From contig CAZQVN010000057.1 in the NCBI GenBank assembly GCA_964596775.1, forward strand, positions 1-24,041: a DNA stretch of 24,041 nucleotides, given 5' to 3'. Made by a program: the position numbers and the translations under genes. Each line of letters begins with the position of its first letter. Position 1 is the stretch's first letter. The notes below the pieces were generated by a model. The model ran no database searches. It was not told where the DNA came from and saw only the letters and a program-made list of their open reading frames with translations. Shown piece by piece: positions 1 through 7,711 of the stretch. This stretch comes from CAZQVN01 sp964596775 (GTDB lineage Bacteria; Eisenbacteria; RBG-16-71-46; JABDJR01; JAWXBZ01).

Positions 1-2
1 CG

Positions 3-17
3 GAACTGGACGACTGA
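3..17 (+). CDS. Possible 3' end of an upstream gene (partial)
   Basis: One frame entering from the left edge reads Glu-Leu-Asp-Asp followed by TGA. An acidic tail just upstream of a strong terminator on the same strand is what the end of a transcription unit looks like. Only four codons are visible, so neither product nor family can be given. Another frame could be the real one, and the call rests mainly on the terminator 60 bases downstream. Confidence 0.25.
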   Translation, partial: ELDD

Positions 18-76
18 TCCCGGATGCCGGCGACGACCCCGGTGAACCGGGGACACGAAGAACAACGACACCTCAG

Positions 77-116
77 GCGGGGCGGTTCTCGAAAGAGCCG
101 CCCCGCTTCCTTATTT
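77..116 (+). terminator. Rho-independent terminator
   Basis: A 9-bp perfect GC stem (77-85 with 98-106) continues into three more pairs (86-88 with 95-97, one G-T wobble) around a six-base loop, TCGAAA. A T-rich tract, TTCCTTATTT, follows directly. This is a classic intrinsic terminator for a + strand gene whose end lies at or left of the window edge. The next coding start is only 14 bases past the T tract. Confidence 0.85.
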
Positions 117-130
117 GTTACCCTGAACTC

Positions 131-886
131 ATGATTCAGCGGCGCGAAGACGGAAATCTGCTGTGCGTTCCCCAGCCCTCCCATGCCTGGATGGCCGGAC
201 GCATGGCGGAAGAGTGGCACGAACCGGTGGAACCTCATCCGGAAGTCTGTCTCGGCGCCGCGCAGCATGACTGCGGCTGGATCGAGTGGGAGGAGTCGCC
301 CACGCTCAACGCGGCCACCGGAGGCCCGCACGACTTCACGGAGATGGAGACCGGGGACCACCTGGCGATCTGGACGCGCGGCCCCCGGCGGGTCGCGATC
401 CAGAGCCGGTTCGCCGGCCTCGTCGTGTCGCTCCATGGCACCGGTCTGTACGGACACTCCGGCCGGAGCGGGGATCCGACGGTGCGAGCCTACCTGGAAA
501 GCGAAACCGCCTGGCAGACTGCCCTGCGCGAGAGTCTCGCCCGCGACCCGCGCTTCGAGCCCTGCGTGACGGACGAGGCGCTCGGGCGAACGCGGAAACT
601 GGTGGCCGCCTGGGACCTGCTGTCGCTTCACCTGTGCCGCGGCGTCGCGGAACCGAAGGTCATCGAAGCCGTGCCGTTCGGCACCGACACCGCGGACCTG
701 CGCCTGGCGCCGGCGGGACGGCCGAACACGTTCTCCCTCTCGCCCTGGCCGTTCCGCGCGCGACGCGTCACCTTCCGCTGCGAGGCCTATCGGATCGCGG
801 TCCCCTTCGAGGGGGTCGCGGCGCTGCGGGAGGCGATCCGGACCGCGCCCCGCTTTTCCCCGACGTTTTCGTTTGAAGCGGAATGA
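131..886 (+). CDS. DUF3891 family protein
   Basis: This 251-residue soluble protein resembles the DUF3891 family. The opening (MIQRREDGNLLCVPQPSHAWMAG) matches the family's usual start, in which a short beta strand leads into a Q-x-x-H-A motif. A later AAQHDCGWIEWE segment (about residues 43-54) carries the conserved H-D-x-G-W histidine/aspartate pair, which suggests metal or small-molecule binding. The biochemical role is unknown and I do not infer one. The start at 131 is preferred because the family pattern begins there, although no Shine-Dalgarno sequence is visible and a terminator T tract ends 14 bases upstream. The rhomboid gene follows on the same strand. Confidence 0.8.
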   Translation: MIQRREDGNLLCVPQPSHAWMAGRMAEEWHEPVEPHPEVCLGAAQHDCGWIEWEESPTLNAATGGPHDFTEMETGDHLAIWTRGPRRVAIQSRFAGLVVSLHGTGLYGHSGRSGDPTVRAYLESETAWQTALRESLARDPRFEPCVTDEALGRTRKLVAAWDLLSLHLCRGVAEPKVIEAVPFGTDTADLRLAPAGRPNTFSLSPWPFRARRVTFRCEAYRIAVPFEGVAALREAIRTAPRFSPTFSFEAE

Positions 887-908
887 CGCATCCGGGTATC
901 GTCCCCCG

Positions 909-1745
909 ATGAACGCCCCCCGTCACCGGTCCTGTCCGTCCTGCCGTGCCCTCGTGGACCCCGGGGACGAGGTCTGCCCCTATTGCGGCACGCCGCTGTC
1001 GGGGGTGCGCCCGGCGGAAACGCGGTTCCGGCCGGAACAGCCGCCGGGCACGCTCACGAGCTACATCGTCGGAGCCTGCGCCCTCCTGTTCGTTCTCGAG
1101 GTGATCTCCGCGCTCGGCGCCGGGGGCAGCAGCTGGGGAGCCCTCATCGACGTCCCCCCGGAAACGCTGTTCCAGATGGGCGCGCGGTCCGGGATCATGA
1201 TCGGCCGCGGCGAATGGTGGCGTCTCGTCGTTCCCGTGTTTCTTCACGGCGGGCTGCTGCACATCCTGTTCAACGGATACGCCCTGATCCAGGTGGGACC
1301 GCTGGCCGAACAGGCCTACGGCCGTTCCCGTTTCCTGGTCATCTATCTCGCCGCGGGGATCCTCGGAAACGTTCTCGGCGTGTTCATGAACGATCCGCGC
1401 GGCGTCGGCATCGGCGCGTCCGGAGCGCTGTTCGGGTTGATCGGCGCGGCCGGCGTGTACGGGCATCGCCGCGGTGACGCATTCGGGCTGATGATCCGCC
1501 GGGTCATGGTGCAGTGGGGTCTCTACGCCCTGATCTTCGGCTTCCTGATCGGCGCCGACAACGCGGCCCACATCGGCGGCCTGGCGGCCGGCGTGGTCCT
1601 GTCGTTCCTGGCGGGCGACGCGGATCGTCGCCTCCCGTTCGACGCCATCTGGCCGCCGCTGGCCGCGGCGCTTGTCCTGCTCACGTTCGCTTCGTTCGGC
1701 CTGGCGATCTACGGCTACACGATCTACGGAATGGTCGTCCGCTAG
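909..1745 (+). CDS. Zinc-ribbon rhomboid-family intramembrane serine protease
   Basis: The protein has 278 residues from the ATG at 909. Cys9, Cys12, Cys23 and Cys26 form an N-terminal zinc ribbon (CPSC...CPYC). A rhomboid domain follows, with GEWWRL (101-106), the H-x-x-x-x-H-x-x-x-N region (His113, His118, Asn122), the catalytic serine motif GASGALFG (Ser171) and the partner histidine in AAHIGGL (His221). About six membrane helices end with a hydrophobic C-terminus. Rhomboids cut transmembrane segments of substrate proteins inside the membrane; the substrate here cannot be told. A TTG at 873 in the same frame would overlap the preceding gene, but the ATG gives a compact zinc-ribbon start. 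No strong ribosome site is seen for either. Confidence 0.9.
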   Translation: MNAPRHRSCPSCRALVDPGDEVCPYCGTPLSGVRPAETRFRPEQPPGTLTSYIVGACALLFVLEVISALGAGGSSWGALIDVPPETLFQMGARSGIMIGRGEWWRLVVPVFLHGGLLHILFNGYALIQVGPLAEQAYGRSRFLVIYLAAGILGNVLGVFMNDPRGVGIGASGALFGLIGAAGVYGHRRGDAFGLMIRRVMVQWGLYALIFGFLIGADNAAHIGGLAAGVVLSFLAGDADRRLPFDAIWPPLAAALVLLTFASFGLAIYGYTIYGMVVR

Positions 1746-1871
1746 TCCGGAGGACCGGCGCGCTTCGAGGCGCGGCAAGGTGCCGGCGCAGAGCGTGGAG
1801 GGTGCGCAACCGGCCCCGCGGAACGGCGGATCAGCGAGGCCGCCCTCCGCTCCCGCAGACCGCCCCGCGGA

Positions 1872-3725
1872 TCAGTTGATGTATCCGAGCGTGCGCAGCT
1901 GCTCCTTGATCAGGTCGTCGATCGGGCTCTCCATCGGCGCGGCGTCGCGCCGCTCGCCGGTTTCGTAGGTCGTGACGAAACCGCGCCCCGCCACCCCGCG
2001 GAGATAGTCCGGCGCTTCCTCGAACCGGTCGGCGTGGGGCATGTCCGTGGGGACGGGAAGGTCGAGCAGGCGGAGGCAGAGCGGGGCTATGTCGTAGACG
2101 GACAGCCCCTCCACGCGGCGTCCGGGCACGAAGGCCGGACCGATGCCGAAGAAGACACCGGCGGGCGCGTCCGTGTGATGATTCTGAACGAAGTCGTAAC
2201 CGTGATCGGACACGACGATCACGTTCACGGAGTCTCCCATCGCGGCGAGGAACTCGCCGAGGCGCGCGTCGGCGTAACGGTACCGCTCGGCCACGGCGTT
2301 GGAAAACACGCCCCCCTTGTCCTTGTTGACCGCGAAGAGATGGCAGAACTCGTCCACGTTGTAGAAATTGGCGGCGGTGAACCGCGTGTCGAACTCGTGG
2401 ATGAGGCGCGGAAGCTCCCATCCGGTCGGGTCGCGCAGCGCCTGGGCCAGCGCCTTGATCCGGAAGTTGGACATGTCCGGATCGAAGCCGGCGCCGATGT
2501 ACGGGTCGAGCATTTCGCGGGTCACGTCGGGGATCACCGGCGCGCGCGGGATGCGGTCGAACACGTCGCGCGGGTACTTGAAGCCGCGGTCCAGCGACCC
2601 GCCCGCGCTCTCCTCGAACGCGCTCATGATCTGGAGCCATCCGACGCCGCCGGCGATGTCGAAGCCGTTCACCGGCTCCACCGGCCAGGTGATCAGCCAG
2701 CGGTAGGCGCCCACCGGAAACGCGCGCCCGGCAATCCCCCACAGCGCCTCGGCCCGGCGCATGTTGCTCGTGTAGGGCGCCTGCAGCGCCGGCATGCCGG
2801 GCAGCCTTTCCAGCGCGGGAAAGACGCGGAAATTGAGCCCGGTGTGGCGGGGGAACATGTAGATCGCCTTCGAGATCCCCGGCAGACGGAACACGATGAA
2901 GTGGCGGATGCCGTGCTGGTCCGGCCGCTTTCCGGTGATGATCGTGGTCCAGACCACCGCGGACAGCGTCGGCTCGATCGTGGCCAGCGGCCCCCACGCG
3001 CCGTCCTTCATGATGCGGGCGAACGTGGGGAGTTCGCCGCGGTCGACCATCGGCTGGACCATGTCGTCGAGGTCGCACCCGTCGATGCAGAGCAGGACGA
3101 GGCGGGGTGGAAGCGGATCCGGCGTGACGACCTCCACGGGAGCCGCGACCGGTGGAGGAGGTCGCCGGGGCCGCGCGTGAATCAGGGCCTCGGAAGCGAG
3201 CACGGAAACGGCCGCGAAAATCCAGACGAGGCCGACCAGTCGCGGCTCGCTCATCTTCAGTCTTCCGGCCAGCGACCGGACCACCGCCGCCAGGAGAAAT
3301 CCGGCCGCGAGGAGCAGTGCCGCCATCCCGGCCAGCGTTCCGAGGAGGCGGGCCCGGGAGGCGCCGAAGATCACGCCGGAGAGGATTCCGTGACCGAACC
3401 CCACGTCGGGGAGCAGCAGAAAGTAGAGCAGCGGACCGAGCAGGAGCGCCGAGGCCGCGGCGATCGACGCCGGGCGGCGCAGAGCGGGCACGACGGAGAG
3501 AACCCGGACGGCGATTCCCGCCACGGCTCCCAGGGCCACCCCGACCGCGGCGTACCCGAGGCCGAAATAGGCAAAGAGGAGAATCACGTCGAGCGGGGGT
3601 CCGTCCGTCAGGTGCGGATTCAGCTTCAACGTGAGCCGCGCGATCAGGAGCCCGCAGAGGCCGAGACCGAACGCCCCCGTGGTCACCATCAGGCCGACGG
3701 AAGCGGGATCAGCCTCCCTGCGCAT
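1872..3725 (-). CDS. Membrane-anchored alkaline-phosphatase-superfamily phosphodiesterase/phosphatase
   Basis: The protein has 617 residues from the ATG at 3725. The first ~180 residues hold about five hydrophobic helices. A proline-rich linker (about 185-207) then leads to a catalytic domain of the type I phosphodiesterase/nucleotide pyrophosphatase kind. LLCIDGCD carries the metal aspartate Asp215, and EPTLSAVVWTTIITGKRPDQHGI carries the likely nucleophile (Thr253 or Ser255). A second metal site lies in VVSDHGYDF, with a further His downstream in the HHTDAPAG segment. The substrate is unknown: nucleotide pyrophosphatase, lipid-head transferase and metal-dependent phosphatase are all possible. 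The start overlaps the end of the upstream kinase gene by 17 bases, so the two are probably co-transcribed. A later ATG at 3689 would remove the overlap. Confidence 0.85.
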   Translation of the reverse strand: MRREADPASVGLMVTTGAFGLGLCGLLIARLTLKLNPHLTDGPPLDVILLFAYFGLGYAAVGVALGAVAGIAVRVLSVVPALRRPASIAAASALLLGPLLYFLLLPDVGFGHGILSGVIFGASRARLLGTLAGMAALLLAAGFLLAAVVRSLAGRLKMSEPRLVGLVWIFAAVSVLASEALIHARPRRPPPPVAAPVEVVTPDPLPPRLVLLCIDGCDLDDMVQPMVDRGELPTFARIMKDGAWGPLATIEPTLSAVVWTTIITGKRPDQHGIRHFIVFRLPGISKAIYMFPRHTGLNFRVFPALERLPGMPALQAPYTSNMRRAEALWGIAGRAFPVGAYRWLITWPVEPVNGFDIAGGVGWLQIMSAFEESAGGSLDRGFKYPRDVFDRIPRAPVIPDVTREMLDPYIGAGFDPDMSNFRIKALAQALRDPTGWELPRLIHEFDTRFTAANFYNVDEFCHLFAVNKDKGGVFSNAVAERYRYADARLGEFLAAMGDSVNVIVVSDHGYDFVQNHHTDAPAGVFFGIGPAFVPGRRVEGLSVYDIAPLCLRLLDLPVPTDMPHADRFEEAPDYLRGVAGRGFVTTYETGERRDAAPMESPIDDLIKEQLRTLGYIN

Positions 3726-4611
3726 CGAGAAACGCCATGGTTTCGTCCAGCGTGGGGATTCCGGTGCGGCCGCCCACCTTGCGGGTCTTGAGGGCCGCCA
3801 CCGCCGCGGCAAACCGGAGCGTTTCGGTCATCGGCCACTCCTGGAGGCGGCCGTAGGTGTAGGCGCCGTGGAAAACATCGCCGGCGCCGGTGGTGTCCAC
3901 GGTGTCCACCGAAAACGCGGGCTGCTCGATCCAGCTGTCCGCGTCCATGTACAGCGCTCCCTTTTCCCCGAGCGTGACCGCCACCCGGGAGGGTCCCATC
4001 TTGAGAATGCCCTTGAGCGACTGGCGGAAATCGCGTTCGCCGGTGAGGCGGAACGGAAACTTCTCGGCCATCACGACCTCGTCGCTCAGCCGGATGAGCT
4101 TTTCGATGCCGGCGCGAGGGGTTCCCGCGTCGAGGATCACCGTGACACCGGCTTCGCGGGCCATCTCGGCGGCGCGCGTTCCGGCGGGAATCTCGATGTC
4201 GTCGAGGAGAAGCGCCCGCCCCGCCAGGACCGCCTCGGGCTGGATTTCCTCCGGCGAGAGATAGGGCGCGGAGCCACGGGTCCAGAGCACCGTCCGCTTG
4301 CCGTCCGGCGTGACCATCACGAACGCGAAGGGGGACGTTTCGTTCGGGGACACGCGGATTTCCGAGGCGACCCTTTCCTCCTTGAGTCCGTCGATGATCC
4401 AGCGTCCGAAATCGTCGTCGCCGAGTTTTCCGACGAACAGCGTGCGGGCGCCGAGACGCGACAGGGCCACCAGCGCCGTGGCCACGGGGCCGCCCCCCTG
4501 GATGGTCAGCGAGTTGAGGTCGAGTTTCGAATTGAGCTCGGGCAGATGGGGAAGAGTGCCCAGAAAATCGATGCAGGCATAGCCGCATCCAACGACGTCA
4601 TAGCTTTTCAT
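3709..4611 (-). CDS. PfkB-family carbohydrate kinase
   Basis: This 300-residue protein is typical in length for ribokinase/PfkB sugar kinases. The N-terminal glycine-rich signature is present as QGGGPVATALVALSRLGA (about 38-55), followed by GKLGDDDFG. The C-terminal signature DTTGAGDVFHGAYTYG (about 239-254) contains the anion-hole glycines and catalytic base Asp245. VTLGEKGAL (about 212-220) is the usual nucleotide-binding strand. Family members phosphorylate sugars, sugar phosphates or nucleosides with ATP; the sequence does not say which. The short overlap with the downstream phosphatase gene suggests a two-gene operon. No clear ribosome site precedes the ATG. Confidence 0.92.
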   Translation of the reverse strand: MKSYDVVGCGYACIDFLGTLPHLPELNSKLDLNSLTIQGGGPVATALVALSRLGARTLFVGKLGDDDFGRWIIDGLKEERVASEIRVSPNETSPFAFVMVTPDGKRTVLWTRGSAPYLSPEEIQPEAVLAGRALLLDDIEIPAGTRAAEMAREAGVTVILDAGTPRAGIEKLIRLSDEVVMAEKFPFRLTGERDFRQSLKGILKMGPSRVAVTLGEKGALYMDADSWIEQPAFSVDTVDTTGAGDVFHGAYTYGRLQEWPMTETLRFAAAVAALKTRKVGGRTGIPTLDETMAFLDAQGG

Positions 4612-4772
4612 GATGGTCGATTTTCTGAAAAGAGTGTCGACTGCGATCTGCGATTCGGCTCCGTCGGCCGGAGGACCGTTGCGGACATCACCATGAGGCT
4701 ACTAGAGACGAAACGATGCGTCTACCTCGTCTGAAGCGCCGGCCGGAAAGTGCGTGGGGGATGCATCCCGCG

Positions 4773-6095
4773 TCACCTGAGGCTGTTCGCCAGCCTGCGC
4801 AGCTCCGCCGCATCCTTCTGCCGGGGATCGAGGGCCAGGCAGGCCTCGAGATGCCTGCGGGCCTCCGCGCGCTGCCCGACGGTGAGCAGGGCGGCGGCCA
4901 GGTTCCGGTGGGCGAGAGAGGTCTCGCGGCAGCCGAGGCTCTTCCGGAACGCATGGACCGCCTGCTCCGTCCGTTTCATTTTCCGGTAGAGGAGCCCGAG
5001 ATTGTTGTGGGCCTCGCAGAAATCCGGCTCCCGTTCCAGGGCGTCGAGAAAGACGCTCTCGGCGCCGCGGTCGTCGTCCTCCTCCATGTAGAGGAGCCCG
5101 AGGTTGTTCATGGCGCTCACGTCGTCGGGGTCGAGCCGGATCGCGCGCCGGTAGCTCACGATCGCGTTTTTCTTCTGGCCGAGCTCCGTGTAGGCGAGAC
5201 CGAGGTTCATGTCGAGCCCCGCGAGTTCGGGATTCATGGTCCGGGCTTCCTCGAAGAACCGGACGGCGTCGGACCAGCGCCCGGTGCGCATGGCGATCAT
5301 CCCCTGGCCGAGGCGCGGGTTGAGGAGCGCCGGGTTCAGGTCGCCGGCCCTCCTGTAGGCGCCCTCGGCCGCATCCAGCGCGCCGCGCCGGCGGTAGCTG
5401 TCGCCGAGCACGGCGTAGAGATCGGCCACGTCGTCGCCGCGGGACGCCATCCGGTCGTACAGCGCGTGGAGACTCTCCAGCCGGCAGCCGGAAAAGGGGT
5501 CGCCGCGGCCGAACTCGAGATCGCGGTTGTTGCGGAGGATGGCGGCGCAAACGGAATCGAACGCCGACCGGTCGGGATGCACCTGTTCGTTCATGATCGA
5601 CGGGACGCGCACATGCGGCAGCCCGAACGCGTGGCCGAGCTCGTGGAGCAGGACCAGGCCGAGGTCGCGGCCGGCGCGATCGGTGACCACGAGGTAGGGG
5701 CCGGGCGTGTCGGAATGGCCGAGCTTGATCAGCCTGCGCTGCTCGACCCGGCCGTCGCGTCCCGTGAACCCGATGACCAGGTCGGCGGAGCCGGGTTCCA
5801 CATCCTCGATGAGCTCGTCGTGGAGCGCGGCCAGATCGTACTCGTTCGATTCGGAGCGCCAGGCTTCGAACCGGGCCAGGTGGATCCGGATGCCGAACTC
5901 GTTCTGAAACGTTCTGCCGGCCTCGTCGATCGCCGACCTTGCGCGGGATTCCCAGTCGGAGTTCGTGCGGAATTCGTCGTCGCAGGCGGCAACGACGTTC
6001 AGGATCCGGTCGGGGCGCGCCGCGGCCTCCGGAGCGGAGGCGATCCACCCGGCCACGGCGAGGAACACGAACAGGATGTGTCGCGAAGACCTCAT
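4773..6095 (-). CDS. Secreted metzincin-like metalloprotease with C-terminal TPR repeats
   Basis: The protein has 440 residues from the ATG at 6095, where a signal peptide begins (hydrophobic core about 7-20, cleavage near AAARP). The first half contains HELGHAFGLPH (151-161), the extended zinc motif HExxHxxGxxH, and a downstream SIMN (about 166-169) that fits a metzincin Met-turn. The preceding strand, LVVTDRAGRDLGLVLL, fits the same fold. From about residue 225 to the end come five or six TPR units (for example AYTELGQKKNAIVSYRRAIR). The product is probably a periplasmic or secreted peptidase whose TPR part binds partners. It resembles the archaemetzincin/matrixin-like group, but the exact family is not certain. 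A longer in-frame start is unlikely because it would lose the signal peptide. Confidence 0.85.
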   Translation of the reverse strand: MRSSRHILFVFLAVAGWIASAPEAAARPDRILNVVAACDDEFRTNSDWESRARSAIDEAGRTFQNEFGIRIHLARFEAWRSESNEYDLAALHDELIEDVEPGSADLVIGFTGRDGRVEQRRLIKLGHSDTPGPYLVVTDRAGRDLGLVLLHELGHAFGLPHVRVPSIMNEQVHPDRSAFDSVCAAILRNNRDLEFGRGDPFSGCRLESLHALYDRMASRGDDVADLYAVLGDSYRRRGALDAAEGAYRRAGDLNPALLNPRLGQGMIAMRTGRWSDAVRFFEEARTMNPELAGLDMNLGLAYTELGQKKNAIVSYRRAIRLDPDDVSAMNNLGLLYMEEDDDRGAESVFLDALEREPDFCEAHNNLGLLYRKMKRTEQAVHAFRKSLGCRETSLAHRNLAAALLTVGQRAEARRHLEACLALDPRQKDAAELRRLANSLR

Positions 6096-6149
6096 GAACG
6101 GATTATCGACCGTTCGAGAAGAGAATCGAACCCCCGCCGACCCCGGCCA

Positions 6150-6199
6150 CGGAAAATTTCGGCCCCGCCGCGCGCAGTTCCCTCCGCCGCGGAAAATTT
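6150..6199. repeat. Pair of 10-bp direct repeats in a divergent promoter region
   Basis: CGGAAAATTT occurs at 6150-6159 and again at 6190-6199, exactly 40 bases apart (close to four helical turns). The repeats stand out as AT-rich blocks in a GC-rich stretch between divergent genes. The second copy abuts the -35 element proposed for the + strand gene. They could be paired operator half-sites, or simply two promoter UP-like elements. Confidence 0.45.
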
Positions 6200-6226
6200 T
6201 GCCATGCCGCGTCCTCCTGTTATATT
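6199..6226 (+). promoter_or_regulatory. Sigma-70-like promoter for the DUF2007 gene
   Basis: TTGCCA (6199-6204) and TATATT (6221-6226) are separated by 16 bases, close to the housekeeping consensus. The predicted transcript would start near 6233, just before the ribosome site GGAGAGGA (about 6234-6241) and the ATG at 6249, so the leader is very short. Confidence 0.45.
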
Positions 6227-6248
6227 CATGTACGGAGAGGAGTTGCCG

Positions 6249-6641
6249 ATGAGATTCTGCCCGAGATGCCGGTCGCGCTTTGTGTCCGGATCCGCCAAGT
6301 GCCCGGATTGCAACATCTTGCTGCTGAGCGTCATCCCGGGCGGCCATCCGCGTTCCGGTGCCCCGGACGGCGAGGACACGGGCTTCGACCCGGAAACCGG
6401 CCCTTCATCGCCGCCGAAACTGCTCCTTCTGCACGAAGAGTCGCTCCCGGAGATGGCCGCGATGATCAAGGAATTCCTCCAGAACTGCGGAATCGACTGC
6501 ATCGTTCATTGCGAATCGATCGGACTCCTGTATCGTCTCCCCGGGCCGGGGGCCCCGATTTCCCGGGCCCGTCTCTATGTCCGCGATTCCGACTATCATG
6601 AAGCCCGGGAACTCGTGACCAACTTCTTCAAGAAGAACTGA
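6249..6641 (+). CDS. Zinc-ribbon protein with DUF2007 (putative signal transducing) domain
   Basis: The ATG at 6249 is preceded by a good ribosome site (GGAGAGGA) and gives 130 residues. Cys4, Cys7, Cys18 and Cys21 form a zinc ribbon (CPRC...CPDC). After a variable linker, residues about 60-130 match the DUF2007 pattern: a strand KLLLLHEES, a helix with MIKEFLQNCGIDCIVH, then ARLYVRDSDYHEARELVTNF. DUF2007 is a small ferredoxin-like fold of unproven role, usually described as putative signal transducing. The much longer upstream extension of the frame is an antisense shadow of the metzincin gene. The PhzF-like gene follows after 40 bases. Confidence 0.85.
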   Translation: MRFCPRCRSRFVSGSAKCPDCNILLLSVIPGGHPRSGAPDGEDTGFDPETGPSSPPKLLLLHEESLPEMAAMIKEFLQNCGIDCIVHCESIGLLYRLPGPGAPISRARLYVRDSDYHEARELVTNFFKKN

Positions 6642-6681
6642 CCGTCCGCACCGTCACCGCATCCACTGAACGGAGAACAGA

Positions 6682-7590
6682 ATGCCGTCGATCGCGTACC
6701 ACCGCGTCAATGTGTTCACGTCGCGCCCCTTCGGCGGCAACCCGCTCGTTGTCTTCCCCGCCGCCGACAGCATCTCCGGTGAGATGATGCAGACGCTGGC
6801 CCGCGAGATGAGCGTGTCGGAATCGACGTTCGTCCAGAAGGCCACCGCGATCGGCGCCAACGTGAAGGTCCGCATCTTCACGTCCTCCGAGGAGATGCCG
6901 ATGGCGGGTCACCCGACGCTGGGCACGCACTTCCTGCTGGCCCGGCTCGGGCGTTACGAGCTGACGGAGCCGGTCACGAGGGTCTTCCAGGAGATCGGCG
7001 CCGGCATACTACCGGTGGACCTGATGGTCCGGAACGGCCAGGTCCAGAAGGTGGTCATGACGCAGTCGCCGCCGGTGTTCTACAAGCCGTTCACCGACCC
7101 CGGGCCGCTCGTCGAGGCGCTGGGCATCCCCGAATCGGACTTTGCCGTGCCCGACCTGCCGATCCAGATGGTGTCGACCGGCCTGAAACAGGTGATGGTG
7201 CCGCTCCGGTCGCTCAAGGCGCTCCGTCGCGTCAGCCCGCGCATGAACCTGGTCCGCGAGGCGGCCGAGATCTTCGGCAGCTCCATGTTCTACCTGTTCA
7301 CCCGCGAAACGCTGGACCCGATGTCGACGACGCACTCGCGGCTCCTGATGCCCGGCCTCGCTGCCGAGGATCCCGCGTCGGGCAGCGCCAGCGGATGCCT
7401 CGGCGCCTACCTCGTCCAGCACAAGCAGGTGCAGGCGAAGCCGAACGTCCGCATGGTCAACGAGCAGGGTCACTCCATGGGGCGACCCAGCCAGATCGAG
7501 GTGGAAGTGGAAACCGACTACGCGGGGATCACCGCGGTGAAGGTCGGCGGACCGGTGGTGTGGCTCGGGCAGGGCACGATCGACTGGTGA
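6682..7590 (+). CDS. PhzF-family isomerase
   Basis: The protein has 302 residues, normal for the PhzF/diaminopimelate-epimerase-fold family. The start YHRVNVFTSRPFGGNPLVVF is the family hallmark. SVSESTFV (about 44-51) carries the catalytic glutamate Glu47. The second-half pair is visible as MAGHPTLGTHFLLA and, near the C-terminus, DPASGSASGCLGAYL. PhzF isomerises trans-2,3-dihydro-3-hydroxyanthranilate in phenazine synthesis. No other phenazine genes are present, so this is more likely one of the many stand-alone homologues of unknown substrate. GGAG lies a few bases before the ATG. Confidence 0.9.
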   Translation: MPSIAYHRVNVFTSRPFGGNPLVVFPAADSISGEMMQTLAREMSVSESTFVQKATAIGANVKVRIFTSSEEMPMAGHPTLGTHFLLARLGRYELTEPVTRVFQEIGAGILPVDLMVRNGQVQKVVMTQSPPVFYKPFTDPGPLVEALGIPESDFAVPDLPIQMVSTGLKQVMVPLRSLKALRRVSPRMNLVREAAEIFGSSMFYLFTRETLDPMSTTHSRLLMPGLAAEDPASGSASGCLGAYLVQHKQVQAKPNVRMVNEQGHSMGRPSQIEVEVETDYAGITAVKVGGPVVWLGQGTIDW

Positions 7591-7641
7591 GAAAACCGGG
7601 CGCCCCGCTGCTGCGGGACCCCGTATCGGACGGCGGACGGT

Positions 7642-7663
7642 GGACGCCCGCAACGCGGCGTCC
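7642..7663. repeat. Hairpin between convergent genes
   Basis: GGACGCC and GGCGTCC pair perfectly over 7 bp around an 8-base spacer, in the 121-base gap between the PhzF-like and VOC genes. No T tract follows on either strand, so it is not a standard intrinsic terminator. It may help end transcription or stabilise the convergent 3' ends. Nothing else is seen in this gap. Confidence 0.3.
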
Positions 7664-7711
7664 GGCGCAAGGTCGGGCGCCACGTCCGCGATCCCGGCAA
7701 CGCACCGCCTT

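Noticed and set aside
1746..1871. Terminator between the convergent rhomboid and phosphatase genes
   Set aside because: Only a 5-bp GC hairpin (CGCGC/GCGCG) is seen and no T tract follows on either strand.
2034..3791. Long + strand frame opposite the phosphatase gene
   Set aside because: Charged, domain-free translation; the minus strand encodes clear phosphatase motifs and membrane helices.
4612..4772. RNA gene or terminator in the gap before the PfkB gene
   Set aside because: Only a short AGACG/CGTCT inverted repeat is visible; no T tract, conserved box or clear promoter.
6110..6150. tRNA-like T-loop sequence (GGGTTCGATTC on the minus strand)
   Set aside because: The five bases on each side of the loop do not pair, and no anticodon or acceptor arm fits around it.
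4716..6248. Long + strand frame in front of the DUF2007 gene
   Set aside because: It is the antisense shadow of the metzincin-TPR gene. A good ribosome site and promoter mark the start at 6249.
6682..7590. Phenazine biosynthesis locus suggested by the PhzF-like gene
   Set aside because: No other phz-type genes are nearby; stand-alone PhzF homologues are widespread.
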